NCBI GenBank assembly: GCA_029062865.1
Contig: JAIDPG010000348.1
Span: forward strand, 1 to 6,874
Direction of reading: 5' to 3'
Source: Oscillospiraceae bacterium
GTDB lineage: Bacteria > Bacillota > Clostridia > Oscillospirales > Ruminococcaceae
DNA length: 6,874 nucleotides
The position numbers and the translations under genes are program-made. Shown here in pieces: positions 5,991 through 6,874 of this stretch (within the stretch, counting starts at the first letter, position 1; each line of letters opens with the position of its first letter). The notes under the pieces were generated by a model. That model made no database searches. It saw only the letters and a list, made by a program, of their open reading frames with translations, and had not been told where the DNA came from.

Positions 5991-6874
5991 TTACTCCGCC
6001 GTCGCAACGCCGTCCATACCGCCGTAGATCATCGGGAATACGCCCGCGAGGAAGAAGCCTATCGCGACACCCATGATGATGATCATCAACGGCTCCATCA
6101 TACTTACGAGCTTTCCGACTGCCGCGTCCGCTTCTTCGTCGTAATAATCGGCGGACTTATCAAGGATGATATCCAGCGTACCGGATTCCTCTCCGACATA
6201 TATAATTGAGGTGAACATACCCTCAAATATTCCTGTTTTCTCAATTGCCTTCGACATGCTCTCACCGAGCTTTATATCGTTTACAACATCCACGAAGCGC
6301 GCTCGCACGTAGGAGTTGTTGATAACCGCGACGGACTTTTCGATACATTCTACCATCTGAAGACCCGCGCCGTAGAGGTTCGACATATTACGCGCGAACG
6401 AGCCGGTGTACATCGTAGCTACAAGCTTGCCGACCTTTGGCATCTTCAACAGGAATTCGTCCATTTTCAGTCTTGTTGACGGGGTTTTCTTGAGGATCTG
6501 GAAGCCGACAACCAAGCCCACGATGACGATAAGGTAAATATACCAATAATTTATCAGCGAGTCGGAGAACGCGACTAGCGCCTTCGAGATAGCCGACATA
6601 TCGTCGACGTTCATCATCTCGATAAACGTAGGCAGGATTACAACGAACATGAACACGAGAACTACCAGCAGCAAAACGCCGAGAATAATCGGGTAAACCA
6701 TCGCGCTCTTGATCTTGTTCGCGGTTTTATTGGAGTTTGCGTAGTGATCGGACAAACGCGTGAACATCGCGTCCAGCGTACCGGCAGCCTCACCCGCAGC
6801 AACAAGGCTGCCGAACATTTCCGGGAAACCGCCCTGCTTGCTCTTCAGAACCTCCGAGACCGCGCGGCCCTTCG
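5991..6874 (-). CDS. PilC/GspF inner-membrane platform protein, N-terminus beyond the window
   Basis: Polytopic platform protein of type IV pilus and type II secretion machines; it sits in the cytoplasmic membrane and couples the assembly ATPase to pilin polymerisation. The frame is open to the right edge, so the true start lies outside. The visible 293 residues match a family of about 400, so roughly 100 are missing. Seen, numbering from the first visible Lys: the end of the first GspF domain with FPEMFGSLVAAGEAAGTL (16-33); AMVYP and membrane helix 1 (about 59-80); membrane helix 2 (about 107-127); the second GspF domain (about 130-250), with its repeat of the Gly-Glu motif as YVGEESGTL (225-233) and ESMSKAIEKTGIF (204-216); and membrane helix 3 (about 258-283) ending FPMIYGG. 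This order is diagnostic of the family. An internal Met at 6818 is not the start, because conserved residues precede it without a stop. It is the first visible gene of the operon; an assembly ATPase gene is commonly found upstream of it. Confidence 0.95.
   Translation of the reverse strand, partial: KGRAVSEVLKSKQGGFPEMFGSLVAAGEAAGTLDAMFTRLSDHYANSNKTANKIKSAMVYPIILGVLLLVVLVFMFVVILPTFIEMMNVDDMSAISKALVAFSDSLINYWYIYLIVIVGLVVGFQILKKTPSTRLKMDEFLLKMPKVGKLVATMYTGSFARNMSNLYGAGLQMVECIEKSVAVINNSYVRARFVDVVNDIKLGESMSKAIEKTGIFEGMFTSIIYVGEESGTLDIILDKSADYYDEEADAAVGKLVSMMEPLMIIIMGVAIGFFLAGVFPMIYGGMDGVATAE

Noticed and set aside
5991..6818. Met at 6818 as the start of the PilC-like gene
   Set aside because: Eighteen open codons upstream to the edge encode conserved family sequence (FPEM and before), and the first GspF domain would be cut, so the true start lies outside the window.

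Overview
The window carries one block of five genes, all reading on the minus strand, that encode part of a type IV filament assembly machine (type IV pilus or type II secretion-like pseudopilus). Strong Shine-Dalgarno sites (GGAGG, AAAGGAGA, GAGGTGA), moderate G+C and the style of the proteins suggest a low-to-moderate GC monoderm, most likely a Clostridia-type gut or anaerobic Bacillota. That placement is an inference; no marker gene is present to prove it.

Layout in transcription order, from the right edge to the left: (1) 6874-5991, the C-terminal three quarters of a PilC/GspF inner-membrane platform protein, cut by the window edge; (2) a 91-bp gap with a perfect 8-bp-stem hairpin; (3) 5899-4223, a single 558-residue protein joining a PilM-type actin-like domain to a PilN-type membrane and extracytoplasmic domain, the GspL layout; (4) 4223-3168, a PilO/GspM-like protein, coupled to the previous gene by a TAATG overlap and carrying a long Ala/Pro repeat linker inside its C-terminal domain; (5) a 101-bp gap with a two-part hairpin; (6) 3066-505, a very large (853 residues) PilX/GspK-like minor pilin with beta-helix-like repeats, a period-5 Trp motif and a Cys/His cluster resembling a two-metal zinc module; (7) 485-1, the start of a classical prepilin with a FTLVE N-terminus and an Asp/Gly-rich acidic segment, running off the left edge.

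Together these give the platform (PilC), the alignment subcomplex linking cytoplasm to cell exterior (PilM-N and PilO), and at least two filament subunits, one a large candidate tip subunit. The assembly ATPase, prepilin peptidase and major pilin are not in the window and would be expected upstream or downstream. The plus strand holds only shadow frames; I find no RNA genes, mobile elements or CRISPR. The most unusual points are the PilM-PilN fusion that keeps a PilN-like INLL motif at its junction, the giant minor pilin with a paired-knuckle metal site, and the repeat-linker split of the PilO fold.
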